Source: Cellulomonadaceae bacterium (GTDB lineage: Bacteria > Actinomycetota > Actinomycetes > Actinomycetales > Cellulomonadaceae). Taken from it: a stretch of 48,655 nucleotides of DNA. A program made the position numbers and the translations under genes. The stretch covers positions 1 through 48,655 of the forward strand of contig JAIRQO010000035.1 in the NCBI GenBank assembly GCA_031256435.1, read 5' to 3'. The stretch's first letter is position 1, and the number at the start of each line of letters is the position of its first letter. Under the pieces are notes generated by a model, which had not been told where the DNA came from, made no database searches, and saw nothing but the letters and a program-made list of their open reading frames with translations. Of the stretch, positions 17,787 through 27,457 are shown one piece after another.

Positions 17787-17846
17787 CCGTGGGGGTGTGC
17801 CGGTACGCGTATGGACCGGCGTACGCGTACATCCGCACCCCCACGG
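17787..17846. repeat. 60-bp palindromic repeat A, copy 2
   Basis: CCGTGGGGGTGTGCCGGTAC at the left end and CGCACCCCCACGG at the right, with GTACGCGTATGGAC in the centre. It lies 113 bp after the AbiEi-like gene. The gene-free stretch 17675-18269 is made largely of repeats A2, B1, A3 and B2 in that order. Confidence 0.9.
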
Positions 17847-17938
17847 TAAGGGGTGAGGAGTGCGAGTGGGTGCATGTGGGGAGTGGGCGGGGTGCGGGGC
17901 AGGTGTGAACTTGTTGCGGGCACGTGGTTGGAAGGATT

Positions 17939-17980
17939 TTCGACGACGAACGGGCCCCACACAGTGTGGAGCCCGTTCGG
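17939..17980. repeat. Hairpin repeat B, copy 1
   Basis: A 42-bp sequence identical to copy 2 at 18158-18199. Arms CGAACGGG (17947-17954) and CCCGTTCG (17972-17979) enclose CCACA/TGTGG. It looks like an intrinsic terminator stem, but no T run follows on the plus strand. Confidence 0.85.
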
Positions 17981-18016
17981 ATGGGTGACGGTCCCATGGA
18001 AACCGCCGTTCTCCGG

Positions 18017-18075
18017 CGTGGGGGTGCGTTGGTACGCGTATGGACCCCCGTACGGGCACCAACGCACCCCCACGG
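18017..18075. repeat. 60-bp palindromic repeat A, copy 3
   Basis: CGTGGGGGTGCGTTGGTACG pairs with GGGCACCAACGCACCCCCAC. It lies between the two identical copies of repeat B. Confidence 0.9.
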
Positions 18076-18157
18076 CCACAAAAGACGCCGCACGTGCCAC
18101 CCCGGCCCGGAAGAAGGTGCCCAGACATGACTCTGCGGCCCCACCGACGTGATGGCG

Positions 18158-18199
18158 TTCGACGACGAACGGGCCCCACACAGTGTGGAGCCCGTTCGG
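18158..18199. terminator. Hairpin repeat B, copy 2; probable terminator of the purine permease
   Basis: Identical over 42 bp to the copy at 17939-17980. It lies 71 nt beyond the minus-strand permease stop and forms a stem of about 13 bp with a small internal mismatch. Confidence 0.6.
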
Positions 18200-18269
18200 G
18201 TGAGTGAAATTTTTCCCTGAGGCAGCCGTCCTACAGCCGTGGCACGGCAACCAGTCAGGAATACGCGCC

Positions 18270-19796
18270 TTAGCCGAGCACGAACTGTGCTACAAACAGC
18301 GCGGCGATGATCAGGGACACGGGGCTGACCTGGCGCCACTTGCCGGTGGCCACCTTCAGCACCATGTAGGAGATCAGACCAAAGGCAATACCGTTGGCAA
18401 TGGAGAAGGTCAACGGCATGATGGCGATGGTGAGGAACGCCGGGACGGCTTCGGTGATGTCATCAAAGTCCACGTGCTTGATGTTGCTCATCATCAGGCA
18501 GCCCACAAAGATCAGAGCGGGAGCCACGGCAACGGTGGGGATCAGCGGCACAAACGGAGCCAGCACCAGGGCCACCACAAAGAGCAGACCGGTGGTGAGC
18601 GAGGTCAGACCGGTACGGCCACCTTCACGGATACCCGTGGAGGAGGACACCACGGTGGTGATGGAGGAGGTTCCTAGGAAACCGGAAGCCACGGTACCGA
18701 TGGCGTCAGCGGTGAGACCGTGCTGGAGACGCTTGGTCTCGCCGTTCTCATCCACCATGTCATTGGCGCGGGAGATTCCGTCAATGGTGCCCAGGGCGTC
18801 CAGCATGTTGACCAGCGTGAACACCAGCACCATACCAATGAGCGTGCTGATCACAGCGCCGGTCACACCGCCGCTGAAGAGTCCACCAAAGTCCAAGGTG
18901 AAGAAGGAGTAGTTGAAGAAGTAACCCCAGTCCTGAGCCATGGAGAAGGACATGTCAGCCGGAACGGTGACGTGACCGGTGATGTAGGCGGCAACGGCAG
19001 TACCGATGATGCCAATGAGGATAGCACCGCGCACCTTCAGGGCGGACAGCACAGCAATCACGAGCAAGCCACCGAGGGCCAGCACAGCACCGCGAGCCCA
19101 GATCACACCAGCGTCGTCGGGGGTCCAGTTGGAGAAGTTCACCAAGGTGACAAACGTGCCGGGGGACGGACGGGTGATGCCGGCCTGGCGCAGACCAAGC
19201 AGGGTGATGAAGAGACCAATACCAGAGCCCAGGGCAATCTTGATGTTGGTGGGGATACCGTCCACAATCTTCTGGCGCAGGCCACCGATGGAGGTCAGCC
19301 AGAACAGGATACCGGCAACCAGCACGAGGACCAGACCCATTTGGTAGGCCTGGGCGCGGGTGAGGTCAGCGCCGTCCGCGGCAATGAGTGCCATGGCGGG
19401 CATGACGGTCACGGCAAAGTAGGAACCGATGCCCATGCCGGGAGCCTGCACAAACGGCAGCTTGGCGTAGAAGGCCTTGAGGAAGGTTCCGAACGCGGCG
19501 GCCAGGGTGGCACCAATGAAGATGGCAGCGGCCAGGCGCGGGTCCAGGGGACCGAACGTGTCCGGGGAGGACCCGGCAATCATGTTCGGGATGGACAGGA
19601 TGGTGAATGCCGTGGCAAAGAAGGTGGTGACACCTGCCAGGATTTCCGTGCGGATGTTGGTGTTGTTCTCAGACAACTGGAAGGTGCGCTCCAGCCAGGT
19701 AGATGCGCCGTTGGGGGTCGGCTCGCCGGGGTGGTGCGAGCCGGTGTGAAGGCTTTCTTCGCTGGCCTTCTGCAGGGTTTGTGTTTCGGTGGACAC
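18270..19796 (-). CDS. NCS2 purine permease, guanine/hypoxanthine (AzgA-like) branch (508 aa)
   Basis: Proton-coupled uptake of guanine, hypoxanthine or adenine. More than ten hydrophobic segments are visible. Family motifs include QAPGMGIGSYFAVTV in the first third, TLVNMLDALGTIDGIS, and the region GTSSITTVVSSSTGIREGGR that follows the substrate helix. The TEILAGVTTFFATAF opening is typical of the AzgA/PbuG/AdeP branch. GTG 19796 is chosen: GAGAGG lies 6 nt upstream and the protein then begins MSTETQTLQKASEES. A 67-codon longer reading is not supported. GuaB1 elsewhere in the window fits a purine salvage role. Confidence 0.93.
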   Translation of the reverse strand: MSTETQTLQKASEESLHTGSHHPGEPTPNGASTWLERTFQLSENNTNIRTEILAGVTTFFATAFTILSIPNMIAGSSPDTFGPLDPRLAAAIFIGATLAAAFGTFLKAFYAKLPFVQAPGMGIGSYFAVTVMPAMALIAADGADLTRAQAYQMGLVLVLVAGILFWLTSIGGLRQKIVDGIPTNIKIALGSGIGLFITLLGLRQAGITRPSPGTFVTLVNFSNWTPDDAGVIWARGAVLALGGLLVIAVLSALKVRGAILIGIIGTAVAAYITGHVTVPADMSFSMAQDWGYFFNYSFFTLDFGGLFSGGVTGAVISTLIGMVLVFTLVNMLDALGTIDGISRANDMVDENGETKRLQHGLTADAIGTVASGFLGTSSITTVVSSSTGIREGGRTGLTSLTTGLLFVVALVLAPFVPLIPTVAVAPALIFVGCLMMSNIKHVDFDDITEAVPAFLTIAIMPLTFSIANGIAFGLISYMVLKVATGKWRQVSPVSLIIAALFVAQFVLG

Positions 19797-20254
19797 GCTG
19801 GGCCTCTCATGAGATGACACGTGATGTGTTACTTCGGTTATCACTCGCTGTCCACATCTGCGCTTGGCGTGATGCGTTGAACGCGGTGGGGTTGAAGGCT
19901 GCGGGGTGACCGCCGGATTCTCTGCCCGCCGTGATGTGGCTGCGAACCTGGAATGATGCCGAAGGTTTCGCGCCCAGCGAAATCGCCGACGCATCATGCG
20001 TCAATTCTGGTCATCCGTGCTCTACGTGATTTCACGCACGGGGATTGAGGGCCTGCGGGAACGCTCAGTGGGATTTTCGTCGAAGAATTACAGCGAGATC
20101 ACGGGAAGTAACGAGGCGATAACGAGGGTGTTTGCGCAGGTCAGCGGACTGTGGAGTGACCAGCGGATCAGCGCGAGCCAGGGAAGGCAAAAATCGCCGC
20201 CGCGCGAGGGTAGCGAATTTGGCCCGCAGGCGGATGTCATAGAAGGTACCTGCT
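19797..20254. other. Divergent intergenic region, permease/Na-Pi symporter
   Basis: A gap of 458 bp. I see no gene and no purine riboswitch. On the minus strand TGGACA (19854-19849) and TAACAC (19831-19826), 17 bp apart, could be the permease promoter, but the match is modest. Open frames crossing the region have no family resemblance. Confidence 0.4.
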
Positions 20255-21553
20255 ATGTCTACGTCAGCAACGTTGGTTGCACCGAGTCACGAGGGAATGA
20301 CCGCCGAGGCGGCACCCGTCAACAACACCATCATCACCGGTGCCGGTCCCGTACCCGTACCCCCACCGCACTCCCGCGCCGCACGCAAAATCGTCACGGC
20401 CGAGGTGCGCGCAGAAATCCTCCCCCGCCACGTCCGCATCCTGGGCTGGGTGGGCGTTGCCGCCCTGATTTACCTGCTCATTGCGGCGGTATCCATCATC
20501 AGCCGCGGCTTTTCCACGCTGTCCGGCGGCGCGGCAGAATCGCTCTTTGCCTTTGCGGCCAACCCGTGGGTGGGCCTGTTTGTGGGCGTGTTGGCCACCG
20601 TGCTCATTCAATCTTCTACGACGACGACGGCCATTGCCGTGACCGCCGTGGGAGCCGGGGTTCTCCCTCTCTCGGGCGCAATCCCCATCATGTTGGGCGC
20701 CAACGTGGGCACCACGGTGACCACCACGCTCATTGCGTTGGGCTACATCCACCAGCGCGACGAATACCGGCGAGCCCTGGCCGCGTCATCCATCCATGAC
20801 TTCTACAACTGGCTGGCACTGGCCATCTTCTTCCCGCTGGAACTGATGTTCCAGCCGCTGGAGCGCCTGTCCGGCGTGCTGACAAGTGCCATGTACGGCA
20901 TGACGTGGCTGCCGGATCCCGGTGATTTCAACGTGATCCGTACGGTCACGCGTCCCGTGGTCAACCTCATTGCAGACTCCACCTACTCCATTTCCAACGG
21001 AAACGGAGCGGGCGCTGCCTTCCTGGTGGTGCTGGGTGCGGTGCTGATTTTTGCCTCGGTGAAGTATCTGTCCAAGTTGCTGAAAATCCTGATGGTGGGC
21101 GGCGCGCGTGACATGCTCACGCGAACTGCTGGCGGAAACCAGTACGTGGCCATGGCCACAGGCATGGGTGCCACGGTCATTACGCAATCCTCCACCATCA
21201 CCACCTCCGTGCTGATCCCCTTTGCCGGAGCCAAACTCTTGACCACCAAGCAGTTGTACCCGGTGACCGTGGGGGCCAACATTGGAACCACGTTCACGGT
21301 GGTGTTTGCAGCGTTCACCCTGGTGGGCGGCAACGCCCAGATTGGGTTGCAGGCCGCCTTTGTTCACCTGCTTTACAACATCTTCTCCATGGTGGTGATC
21401 TACATGATCCCCGTGTTGCGTGATGTTCCGTTGAAGTGCGCGGAATGGTTGGCTGAGGTGGCCACGGACCGCAAATGGGTGATTGCCACGTACTTGGTGG
21501 GTGCCTTCATTGCCTTGCCGCTGGGTGTGATCATGGTGGCGGCGCTGAACTAG
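20255..21553 (+). CDS. Na+/phosphate symporter, NptA/PhoU-less type (432 aa)
   Basis: Sodium-driven phosphate uptake. The two inverted halves each carry the family QSS motif: LIQSSTTTTAIAVTAVGAG followed by LGANVGTTVTTTLIALG, and VITQSSTITTSVLIPFAGA followed by VGANIGTTFTVVFAAF. There are about ten membrane segments. No C-terminal PhoU-like domain is present, in contrast to YjbB-type relatives. GAAGG lies about 9 nt before the ATG. It converges on ribF with only 24 bp between stops and no visible terminator. Confidence 0.92.
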   Translation: MSTSATLVAPSHEGMTAEAAPVNNTIITGAGPVPVPPPHSRAARKIVTAEVRAEILPRHVRILGWVGVAALIYLLIAAVSIISRGFSTLSGGAAESLFAFAANPWVGLFVGVLATVLIQSSTTTTAIAVTAVGAGVLPLSGAIPIMLGANVGTTVTTTLIALGYIHQRDEYRRALAASSIHDFYNWLALAIFFPLELMFQPLERLSGVLTSAMYGMTWLPDPGDFNVIRTVTRPVVNLIADSTYSISNGNGAGAAFLVVLGAVLIFASVKYLSKLLKILMVGGARDMLTRTAGGNQYVAMATGMGATVITQSSTITTSVLIPFAGAKLLTTKQLYPVTVGANIGTTFTVVFAAFTLVGGNAQIGLQAAFVHLLYNIFSMVVIYMIPVLRDVPLKCAEWLAEVATDRKWVIATYLVGAFIALPLGVIMVAALN

Positions 21554-21577
21554 GTGCTTGGGTGAGGCGGTGCTGGG

Positions 21578-22942
21578 TTAGCTGGGCGGCGTTGGGTTGG
21601 CCAGAAGGCTCCGGATCGCTGTCACATCGTCCCGCATTTGCGTGATCAGCGCGTTCGCGTCATCGAACTTCTCGGTGCCGCGGACGCGCTGCTCTAATTC
21701 CACGGTCACGTCCTCGCCGTAGAGATCCAGGTCTGTGCGGTCCAGCACGTAGGCCTCGATTCTGCGTTCGCGTTGCCCGTTGAAGGTGGGGTTGGTTCCC
21801 ACAGAAATGGCAGCGGGGAGTCGCTGGAGGGTGGGGCTGAGGGACGTGCCGTTGGCTGGGGAGAGATCCTGCGAGCCGCCTTCGGCAGCCGCAGGATGAC
21901 GGAGGGGGGAACTCGCGGGCGCAGGATGAGGGAGTGGAGTCTCAGCGGACTCAGGATGACGGAGGGGGGAACTCGCGGGCGCGGATCGGAGGAGCCAGCC
22001 GGCGTATACGCCGTCAGCGGGAATCATGCCGGTGGGATTGCCCAAGTTTGCTGTGGGGAAACCTAGGGTGCGTCCGCGGTGATCGCCGTGTACCACCTGG
22101 CCGCTGACACGGTGCGCCCGCCCAAGCATCAGCGCTGCTGTGGCGACGTCACCCTCGGCGAGGGCCTGGCGAATGGCGCTGGAGGAAATGCGATTGGCTG
22201 GGGAGAGATCCTGCGAGCCGCCTTCGGCGACCGCAGGATGACGGGATGGGGACTCGGCAGCCGTAGGATGACGGAGAGGGGAATCGGTGACCGGAGGGAC
22301 AACGGAAGGCACGCCGCTGGCCAATGCACGGGGGGAATTGCCTACGTCCTCAAGGGCGTCAACGTCAAAGCCGTAGCGCTCGCCCAGCGTTATCAAGGTC
22401 CCTAGGTCACCACGATTCCCGGCACCAAAGCGGACGTCTTTGCCAAGGCACACCACGGCAGCATGAAGGCCATCCACCAGATACTGGCGCACAAACTCCT
22501 CGGGAGTCAGCGCCGAAAACTCAGGCGTGAACTCCACCACCAGCACGCCGTCCAACCCCAGGTCCGCCATAAACGCCAAGCGCTGGTCAAGGCTAGAAAT
22601 CATGGCGGGCGCGGTCAAGGGACGGTGTACGCGTGCGGGGTGCGGATCAAAGGTCACCGCCACAGCCATTAGATTCCGCTCACGTGCCAAGTCCACCACC
22701 CTGGAAAGTACCTCGCGATGACCCCGGTGAACCCCATCAAAAATCCCGATGGTCAGGGCGGTGCGTTTCCACGTCGCAGCCGCCACCGCCAGCCCAGCAT
22801 CCGCCGGGAAGCCAGCACCCGCCGCGAGCCCAGCGTCCCCGTCAACAGCGGGTGGTTGAGCCAGCCGACCTGTGGTCGGCGACGGTCGAAACCCCCGCTC
22901 CAAGGCGCACTGTGCTTCTGCGAGAGACCGCCACACCTGCAT
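21578..22942 (-). CDS. ribF: Bifunctional riboflavin kinase/FAD synthetase, carrying three repeat-derived insertions (454 aa)
   Basis: Makes FMN from riboflavin and then FAD. The FAD synthetase domain shows LTIGIFDGVHRGHREVLSRV, FDPHPARVHRP and VCLGKDVRFGAGNRGD; the kinase domain shows HGDHRGRTLGFPTANLGNP and SVGTNPTFNG. Bacterial RibF is usually about 310-330 aa; this one is about 130 aa longer. The excess lies in three places made of palindromic repeat DNA: an N-terminal segment (around FRPSPTTGRLAQPPA), an insert before ISSSAIRQALAEGDV, and one before LPAAISVGTNPTFNG. Both internal inserts contain the same EGGSQDLSPAN. The frame stays open and core motifs are intact, so the enzyme is probably active. 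It starts 14 nt after the pflA stop, so the two are likely co-transcribed. Confidence 0.93.
   Translation of the reverse strand: MQVWRSLAEAQCALERGFRPSPTTGRLAQPPAVDGDAGLAAGAGFPADAGLAVAAATWKRTALTIGIFDGVHRGHREVLSRVVDLARERNLMAVAVTFDPHPARVHRPLTAPAMISSLDQRLAFMADLGLDGVLVVEFTPEFSALTPEEFVRQYLVDGLHAAVVCLGKDVRFGAGNRGDLGTLITLGERYGFDVDALEDVGNSPRALASGVPSVVPPVTDSPLRHPTAAESPSRHPAVAEGGSQDLSPANRISSSAIRQALAEGDVATAALMLGRAHRVSGQVVHGDHRGRTLGFPTANLGNPTGMIPADGVYAGWLLRSAPASSPLRHPESAETPLPHPAPASSPLRHPAAAEGGSQDLSPANGTSLSPTLQRLPAAISVGTNPTFNGQRERRIEAYVLDRTDLDLYGEDVTVELEQRVRGTEKFDDANALITQMRDDVTAIRSLLANPTPPS
21853..21985. repeat. GATCCTGC...GCAGGATGAC palindromic element inside ribF, site 1
   Basis: GATCCTGCGAGCCGCC, a TTCGG turn, then CCGCAGGATGACGG, followed by derived repeats of GCAGGATGA and GGAGGGGGGAACTCGCGGGC. 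It is read through in frame as the insert between the ribF kinase strands. Confidence 0.85.
22194..22300. repeat. GATCCTGC...GCAGGATGAC palindromic element inside ribF, site 2
   Basis: It shares TTGGCTGGGGAGAGATCC and the following CTGCGAGCCGCCTTCGGC with site 1, then diverges through GGATGACGG-type repeats. It is translated in frame at the boundary of the two RibF domains. Confidence 0.85.
22854..22893. repeat. GGTTGAG...GAAACC palindromic element inside ribF
   Basis: GGTTGAG, then GCCGACC-TGT-GGTCGGC hairpin, then GACGGTCGAAACC. It encodes part of the N-terminal extension of RibF in frame. Confidence 0.85.
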
Positions 22943-22956
22943 CGTCGTCGGGAAAT

Positions 22957-23943
22957 CTAGAACGTGGTCAAACCGCGGGAACGGAACTGCTCACGGACGC
23001 GCTCCAAGGTTTCCTTGTCCGGGGAGCGGACGCCCTCCAGCGCGTAATCGAGCCCGAGTTCATGCCACTTGTCCGTGCCCAACTGGTGGAACGGCAAAAT
23101 CTCCACGCGGTCAATCACGCCGGGCCGGATCGCCTGCAATTCAGCGGCGTACTCGGCAATGATTTCCACGTTTTCCACGGCATCGGTGTACCCCGGCACG
23201 CACACAAAGCGCAGCCACACCTTGGACGGGTTCGCCTCGTCCTCGCCGCCAGGCAGACCTTCACGAGCAATGCGCCTGCCAAAGTCCAAGGTGGGCTGCA
23301 GTTCCACGCCCGTCATCTTCTTGTACAACTCCGGGATGCCGGATTTCACGTCCAGCAGGAACAGGTCCACGTCCCGCAACATGTCATCGGTGAGCGCGCG
23401 GCCCAGGTAACCGGAGGTGTCCAGCGTGACGTGAATGCCCATCTGCTTGGCGCCGCGAATGATCTTGGCGGCAAAGGCGGGCTGCTGCAGCACCTCTCCG
23501 CCGGACAGCGTGATACCGCCTCCGGACGTCCGGAAAATTGCGCGATACCGGCTGATTTTCTTCAGCAACTCCTCAGCAGTGACGGGTTCGCCATCGCCCA
23601 TTTTGAAGGTGTCAGGATTGTGGCAATACAAGCATCGCAGCGGGCACCCGTTGAGGAACACCGTCATGCGGGTTCCCGGACCGTCAACCGAGGTCACCAA
23701 CTCCCAGGAGTGAACTGAACCCAGATCACCGGAGCGCATCATGGCGAGTTTCTGCTTGCGGTCCAGCATGTCCGTGAGTTGCACGCCAGATAATCCCGCA
23801 CCCGTGCGCCTGCGGGGCGAGGTGGGAACTTCAAGTTCAATGGGCGCTCCGCCATGTCCATCGCCAAAGATGATGGCAACAGGCTTGTGGGGCTGAGCGG
23901 CCGGTGCCTCGTGAGTGCCGTCCGCGTCAGATGTCACTGTCAT
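22957..23943 (-). CDS. pflA: Pyruvate formate-lyase activating enzyme, radical SAM (328 aa)
   Basis: Uses S-adenosylmethionine and a 4Fe-4S cluster to place the glycyl radical on pyruvate formate-lyase. The cluster motif is Cys100-x3-Cys104-x2-Cys107 (NGCPLRCLYCHNPDT). SGGEVLQQPAF, LDTSGY and LLDVKSG follow in family order. It is about 80 residues longer than the usual 246 aa because of an N-terminal segment with a DGHGGAPIELEVPTSPRRRT stretch. ATG 23943 has GGGGAG upstream; a 13-codon longer reading is unlikely. The partner lyase gene is not in the window, although the two are usually adjacent. It is followed closely by ribF. Confidence 0.92.
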   Translation of the reverse strand: MTVTSDADGTHEAPAAQPHKPVAIIFGDGHGGAPIELEVPTSPRRRTGAGLSGVQLTDMLDRKQKLAMMRSGDLGSVHSWELVTSVDGPGTRMTVFLNGCPLRCLYCHNPDTFKMGDGEPVTAEELLKKISRYRAIFRTSGGGITLSGGEVLQQPAFAAKIIRGAKQMGIHVTLDTSGYLGRALTDDMLRDVDLFLLDVKSGIPELYKKMTGVELQPTLDFGRRIAREGLPGGEDEANPSKVWLRFVCVPGYTDAVENVEIIAEYAAELQAIRPGVIDRVEILPFHQLGTDKWHELGLDYALEGVRSPDKETLERVREQFRSRGLTTF

Positions 23944-23999
23944 GTCCCTAGTCTCCCCTATCCAGGCCACGAGCGGCCACATAGACGCACAGATTTCCG

Positions 24000-24094
24000 C
24001 CAGTGCGCCAGTTCAGTGTCACAGTTCAGTGTCACAGGTCAGTGTGCCCGTTGGGTGCGCCGTTCAGTACCCCGGTTCAGTCCGCCGGGTCAGT
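24000..24094. repeat. Degenerate ~13-bp tandem repeat after dxs
   Basis: GTTCAGTGTCACA occurs twice exactly, followed by five or six drifting copies with the core GTTCAGTNNNCC. The array reaches the dxs stop codon and occupies most of the dxs-pflA gap. Confidence 0.75.
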
Positions 24095-25877
24095 GCGCCA
24101 TCGCTGTGCGCACCGTCGCGGCAATACCCTCAGCGGTCAGGCCGCGTTCCTCGGCTATTTGCTCGCGGCTGGCATGAGCCAGAAACTCGTCCGGCAACCC
24201 CAGCATCCGCACCGGGGTGGCAATGGCGGCGTCAGCCATCGCGTGGGCCAGCGCCTCTCCTGCACCACCATCCACCAGTCCGTCCTCCACGGTGACAATG
24301 AGTTGGTAGTTTCGCGTCAGTTCGACGAGCCCTGCGGGGACGGGCAGAATCCAGGTGGGAGCAGCCACCGTGACGGCGATGCCCTCCGTGCGCAACTGCT
24401 GTGCTACCTCCCCGGCCACGGGAGCCATGGAGCCCAGCCCCACCAGGAGCACGCGCACTCCCTGCGATTCGGATGGTTGAGCTTGGTCGCTGGGCGACCG
24501 ACGGTCGAAACCCTCGGAACCAAAACCCTCCGAGTCATAAATCACATCAACCCCACCTGCACTGCTCAGCGCAGGAATCGGCTCAGGCAACTCGCCCTTG
24601 GGGTAGCGCACCACCGTGGGTGCGTCCGCCACGTCCATGAGTACCTGGTCAAAGGCGCGGTTCAGGAAGGTGGCGTACAGTGCCACCACGGGGTGTAGAC
24701 CCCCATAGGCCAACCCGGCTGCAGCGGCAACAGCGTGCTGTTCGGCAATGCCCACGTCAATGCACCGCTGAGGGAACTCCTCCTGGAAGGGCGCCAACCC
24801 CACGGGGTGCAACATGGCGGCGGTGATGCCCACAATGTCCTCACGCTCGCGAGCCAAGGTGACAATCTCATCAGCAAACACGGCAGTCCAGCCAAATCTG
24901 CTGGTCACCACCGGGAGTCCCGTCTCGGGATGGTAAGCCCCCACGGCGTGGAAACGATCTGCGGCGTCATTTTCTGCCGGAGCGTAGCCGCGGCCTTTCT
25001 CCGTGTGAACGTGAACAATGATCGGTGCGCGGAACTGCTTGGCACGTTCCAATGCGTGCTCCACGGCAATCACATCGTGTCCGTTGACTGGGCCAAGATA
25101 CTTGATCCCCAAGTCCTCAAACAGACCCTGCGGATAGGCCACCTTCTTCAGGCCCTTGCGCAATCCGCGCAGCCACCGGAACACAAAGTTCCCTGGCCTT
25201 CCCATCCTCAGCAGCGTGCGTTCGCCCCAACTGAGGATTTTCTCATACTCGCGGTTGGTGCGGATGACGTCAAGGTGAGTAGCCAGTGCCCCAATCGTCG
25301 GGGAATAGGAACGGCCGTTGTCATTGACCACAATGACAAGAGGACGCTCCACTTGGGCAATGTTGTTGAGCGCTTCCCACGCCATGCCGCCGGTCAGCGA
25401 GCCGTCCCCCACCAGCACCACGGTGTAGCGGTCCGCTTTCCCGGTGAGCTCATTGGCCTTGGAGATGCCGTCCGCCCAACTCAGCGCCGCCGAGGCGTGG
25501 GAGTTTTCCACGGCGTCATGCACGGACTCGGCGCGGTTGGGGTAGCCGGAGAGTCCGCCCTTTTTCCGCAGCGCGCTGAAATCCTGGCGGCCCGTCAGCA
25601 GTTTGTGAACATAACTCTGGTGGCCGGTGTCAAAAACAAAAGTGTCTCGTGGGGAATCGAACACGCGGTGCATGGCAATAGTGGTCTCCACCACGCCCAG
25701 ATTCGGCCCTAAATGTCCGCCCGTTTTGGACACATTTTCAATGAGAAACTCGCGGATTTCCTGCGCCAGCGCCGTACACTCGCCAGCGGATAAACGTGTG
25801 AGTTCACTCGGAATGGTGATCCTCGGAAGAATCGGCTCAGTCACATGAGCGGTGACCTGCTCCTCGGGCACGCGCAC
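24090..25877 (-). CDS. dxs: 1-Deoxy-D-xylulose-5-phosphate synthase (595 aa)
   Basis: Condenses pyruvate with glyceraldehyde 3-phosphate using thiamine diphosphate, the first step of the MEP isoprenoid pathway. Visible motifs are GGHLGPNLGVVETTIAMH, FDTGHQSYVHKLL, the ThDP site GDGSLTGGMAWEALNN, and GIAEQHAVAAAAGLA. Near residue 455-480 a non-conserved stretch (DSEGFGSEGFDRRSPSDQAQ) interrupts the transketolase C domain; it is encoded by a GGTTGAG-type palindrome. Start GTG 25877 has AAGGAGGGG upstream. Otherwise slightly shorter than the usual 620-640 aa. Confidence 0.95.
   Translation of the reverse strand: MRVPEEQVTAHVTEPILPRITIPSELTRLSAGECTALAQEIREFLIENVSKTGGHLGPNLGVVETTIAMHRVFDSPRDTFVFDTGHQSYVHKLLTGRQDFSALRKKGGLSGYPNRAESVHDAVENSHASAALSWADGISKANELTGKADRYTVVLVGDGSLTGGMAWEALNNIAQVERPLVIVVNDNGRSYSPTIGALATHLDVIRTNREYEKILSWGERTLLRMGRPGNFVFRWLRGLRKGLKKVAYPQGLFEDLGIKYLGPVNGHDVIAVEHALERAKQFRAPIIVHVHTEKGRGYAPAENDAADRFHAVGAYHPETGLPVVTSRFGWTAVFADEIVTLAREREDIVGITAAMLHPVGLAPFQEEFPQRCIDVGIAEQHAVAAAAGLAYGGLHPVVALYATFLNRAFDQVLMDVADAPTVVRYPKGELPEPIPALSSAGGVDVIYDSEGFGSEGFDRRSPSDQAQPSESQGVRVLLVGLGSMAPVAGEVAQQLRTEGIAVTVAAPTWILPVPAGLVELTRNYQLIVTVEDGLVDGGAGEALAHAMADAAIATPVRMLGLPDEFLAHASREQIAEERGLTAEGIAATVRTAMAH
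24475..24512. repeat. GGTTGAG...GAAACC palindromic element inside dxs
   Basis: GGTTGAGCTT, then GGTCGC-TGG-GCGACC hairpin, then GACGGTCGAAACC. Read through in frame in dxs at a point where relatives have a short loop. Confidence 0.85.
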
Positions 25878-25970
25878 CCCTCCTTGGTTGCTGACAAGAT
25901 TCGGCTCCAGGCAGCGCCGTGTGGATGCTTCCCGGATGCAATGCGGAACAGCCTACGGGTTGACCGGCGA

Positions 25971-27437
<1,467 letters not shown>

Positions 27438-27457
27438 GATGACGGGGCCGGGCAGAC

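Noticed and set aside
16355-18199. CRISPR array
   Set aside because: Repeats are palindromic, only three copies, and unevenly spaced with a gene and other repeats between; no cas genes.
18720-19817. Long plus-strand open frame (365 codons) opposite the purine permease
   Set aside because: It translates to His/Gly/Glu-rich sequence without family resemblance; the permease frame is unambiguous.
19996-20799. Plus-strand open frame overlapping the Na/Pi symporter start
   Set aside because: The second half is an Arg/His-rich out-of-frame reading of the symporter; nothing supports a gene in the first half.
22943-22956. FMN riboswitch upstream of ribF
   Set aside because: The gap to pflA is only 14 nt, far too short for an FMN aptamer.
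22633-23718. Plus-strand open frame (361 codons) across ribF and pflA
   Set aside because: It crosses two real minus-strand genes and lacks any motif or ribosome site.
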